Origin: Geobacter sp. UBA698
Lineage (GTDB): Bacteria; Desulfobacterota; Desulfuromonadia; Geobacterales; Pseudopelobacteraceae
NCBI GenBank assembly: GCA_002298925.1
Contig: DBMM01000017.1
Location: forward strand, 1-13,065
Reading direction: 5' to 3'
DNA: 13,065 nucleotides
Shown: piece by piece, positions 11,404 through 13,065 of the stretch
How positions within the stretch are numbered: the stretch's first letter is position 1
How the letters are laid out: each line of letters begins with the position of its first letter
Program-made: the position numbers and the translations under genes
Notes under the pieces: generated by a model
Told to the model about the DNA's origin: nothing
Database searches by the model: none
Seen by the model: the letters and a program-made list of their open reading frames with translations, nothing else

Positions 11404-13065
11404 ATGAAACTCTACCTGGCCCTGATACTACTGCTGCCCCTATTCGGCGGTCTGCTCAACGCCCTGCTCGGCCGCCAACTCCCCCGCAAAATGGGCGAGT
11501 CAATCGCCTGCGGGGTGATCTGGGGCGCCTTTGCCTGCGCCGTTCTGGTCTTGCTGCAGTTCAGCGGCCCGGTCACGGTGGAGTACGCCTCCTGGCTGGC
11601 GGACTTCGATTTCAAGGCGCCCATCGCCTTCTACCTCGATCAACTCTCCCTCTCCCTGACCCTGATGATCACCTTTGTCTGCGGACTGATCCACCTCTAT
11701 TCCGTCGGCTACATGCGGGATGAAACGGACTTTGCCCGCTACTTCGCCCTCTTGAACATCTTCGTCTTCGCCATGCTGGTGCTGGTGCTGGCGGCAAACC
11801 TGCCGTTGTTGTACCTGGGGTGGGAGGGGGTCGGTTTCTGCTCCTACGCCCTGATCGGCTTCTGGTACACGGAGGAGAAAAACGCCACCGCCGGCCGCAA
11901 GGCCTTCATCGTCACCCGCATCGGCGACACCGCTTTCGGCATCGCCATGGTCTGGATGTTCCAGTTGTTCGGCACCGTATCGATCAGCGACCTGAACGGC
12001 ATGGGCGGACTGACATCAGCGGCTGTCATCACCGCCCTGGGAATCCTGCTGCTGATCGGTGCGGCCGGCAAATCTGCCCAGCTGCCGCTGTCGGTCTGGC
12101 TGCCGGATGCCATGGCCGGTCCCACGCCGGTCTCGGCCCAGATCCACGCTGCCACCATGGTCACGGCCGGTGTCTACCTGCTGGCACGCATGTTCCCGCT
12201 GATCGGTTCATCAGAGACCGTGCGGGCCGCCATAGCCGTCACCGGCGGGTTAACCGCCTTCTACGCTGCCACATGCGCCTGCTGCCAACGCGACCTGAAG
12301 CGCATCCTGGCCTACTCCACCATCAGCCAGATCGGCTACATGATGCTCGGGGTCGGGGCCGGCGCCGTCACCTCCGCCACTTTTCACCTGCTGGAGCACG
12401 CCTTCTTCAAGGCGCTCCTCTTTCTGGGGGCCGGCTGCGTCATCTCCGCCCTCCACCACGAGCAGGACATCTACCGGATGGGCGGTCTGCGCAGGCTGAT
12501 GCCCGTCACCTTCTGGGCCTTCCTGGCGGGAGCTGTCTGCCTGGCGGGGCTTCCCCCCACCGGCGGTTTCTTCAGCAAGGACGCCATCCTGGCCGCGGTC
12601 TGGGCCAAGGGGGGGGCGCTCTACGGCGGGCTCTTCGCCCTGGGCCTCCTGGCGGCGCTCCTCACCTCCTTCTACACCTTCCGGATGGTCTATCTGGTCT
12701 TCGGGGGCGAGGGGGTGAAGGATCTCCACCACAATCCCCGGGTGATGGAAATGATGCTCCTCCCCCTGGCGCTCCTGGGGCTCCTCGGCGGCTTCATCCA
12801 CCTCCCCGCGTTCCTGGCCGACGGCTGGCTCGGCCGCTTCCTGGCCACGGCACTCACCGAAGGGGCCGCCCACCTCTCCCACGGGGAGGAGCTGGCCGTG
12901 GAGGGGGTCGCTGCACTCGTGGCCCTTGCCGGCCTCGCCGCCGCCCACCGCCGCTACGGAGGCCTGCGGCGCGCGGCCCGGATCGAAGCGGCCGCCACGG
13001 AACCCACGGGGGTCGCCGCCTTCCTCCTGAACGGCTGGTACGCGGACAACCTCTACCGGTTCCTC
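11404..13065 (+). CDS. nuoL: NADH-quinone oxidoreductase subunit L, 3' end beyond the window
   Basis: NuoL is the distal antiporter-like proton-pumping subunit. The frame is open for 554 codons to the last base with no stop. Key charged residues are present: Glu141 in GWEGVGFCSYALIGFWY (139-155), Lys223 in AAGKSAQLPLSVWLPDAMAG (220-239), His249 in IHAATMVTAGVYLLA (248-262), Lys299 in DLKRILAYST, His328 and Lys336 in FHLLEHAFFKALLFLGAG (327-344), and Lys392 in FFSKDAILAA. The ATG at 11404 is chosen because it begins the normal NuoL N-terminus. It has no Shine-Dalgarno site, and an ATG-AAC-CAA-TGA micro-frame at 11396-11407 ends across it. Compared with other nuo operons, nuoL is separated from nuoK by two extra genes. 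Leucine codon use shifts near 12,400. Confidence 0.96.
   Translation, partial: MKLYLALILLLPLFGGLLNALLGRQLPRKMGESIACGVIWGAFACAVLVLLQFSGPVTVEYASWLADFDFKAPIAFYLDQLSLSLTLMITFVCGLIHLYSVGYMRDETDFARYFALLNIFVFAMLVLVLAANLPLLYLGWEGVGFCSYALIGFWYTEEKNATAGRKAFIVTRIGDTAFGIAMVWMFQLFGTVSISDLNGMGGLTSAAVITALGILLLIGAAGKSAQLPLSVWLPDAMAGPTPVSAQIHAATMVTAGVYLLARMFPLIGSSETVRAAIAVTGGLTAFYAATCACCQRDLKRILAYSTISQIGYMMLGVGAGAVTSATFHLLEHAFFKALLFLGAGCVISALHHEQDIYRMGGLRRLMPVTFWAFLAGAVCLAGLPPTGGFFSKDAILAAVWAKGGALYGGLFALGLLAALLTSFYTFRMVYLVFGGEGVKDLHHNPRVMEMMLLPLALLGLLGGFIHLPAFLADGWLGRFLATALTEGAAHLSHGEELAVEGVAALVALAGLAAAHRRYGGLRRAARIEAAATEPTGVAAFLLNGWYADNLYRFL

Noticed and set aside
12250..12948. Long minus-strand open frame of 232 codons
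   Set aside because: It lies wholly opposite nuoL, is low-complexity (Gly/Glu/Gln-rich) and arises from the GC-rich codon bias of nuoL.

Overview
The window looks like a chromosomal stretch of a Desulfuromonadia/Geobacter-type bacterium (inference from protein character, the folE2-acyP-engB and nuo gene content and the fairly GC-rich core genes; no taxonomic search was possible). It has two parts: an accessory, lower-GC left half (1 to about 5,600) and a conserved housekeeping right half (about 5,600 to 13,065).

Left half, mostly minus strand. A toxin-like gene fragment runs off the left edge. Next come a DUF4410-type lipoprotein gene with its own promoter and intrinsic terminator, and a two-gene unit, AAA15/RloA-type ATPase plus RloB/AbiLii-type protein, overlapping by ATGA. 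This pair has the layout of AbiL/RloAB phage-defence systems. To its right is a complete IS110-family DEDD transposase gene on the plus strand, preceded by a palindrome, a tandem repeat and a leader in which two alternative hairpins compete for the Shine-Dalgarno sequence. About 0.9 kb without genes follows, holding structured sequence next to the IS, a 16/18-bp tandem repeat array, a cluster of TATCTAC...AGATG repeats, a compound stem-loop and a strong bidirectional-looking terminator. A fragment of a minimal nucleotidyltransferase (MNT) antitoxin-like gene abuts the 3' end of folE2.

Right half. On the minus strand, engB, acyP and folE2 (ribosome-assembly GTPase, acylphosphatase, GTP cyclohydrolase IB) form a probable operon with a good sigma70-like promoter. 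Divergently on the plus strand lies a complex I cluster that starts at nuoH, without nuoA-G next to it: nuoH, an ankyrin-repeat gene, nuoI, nuoJ, nuoK, a small FYVE/RING-like zinc-finger gene, a low-affinity iron-permease-family gene of lower GC, then nuoL, which is open to the right edge. nuoI-J-K are tightly overlapped, as usual for this operon. The ankyrin gene and the zinc-finger/permease block are accessory genes between membrane-arm subunits, and two of the gaps hold intergenic repeat-like palindromic DNA. Within nuoL, leucine codon choice changes markedly near 12,400.

The most notable items are the FYVE-like zinc-finger gene and the ankyrin gene inside the nuo cluster, the separation of nuoH-L from nuoA-G, the AbiL-like pair beside an IS110 element, and the alternative hairpins and structured flanks of that element.
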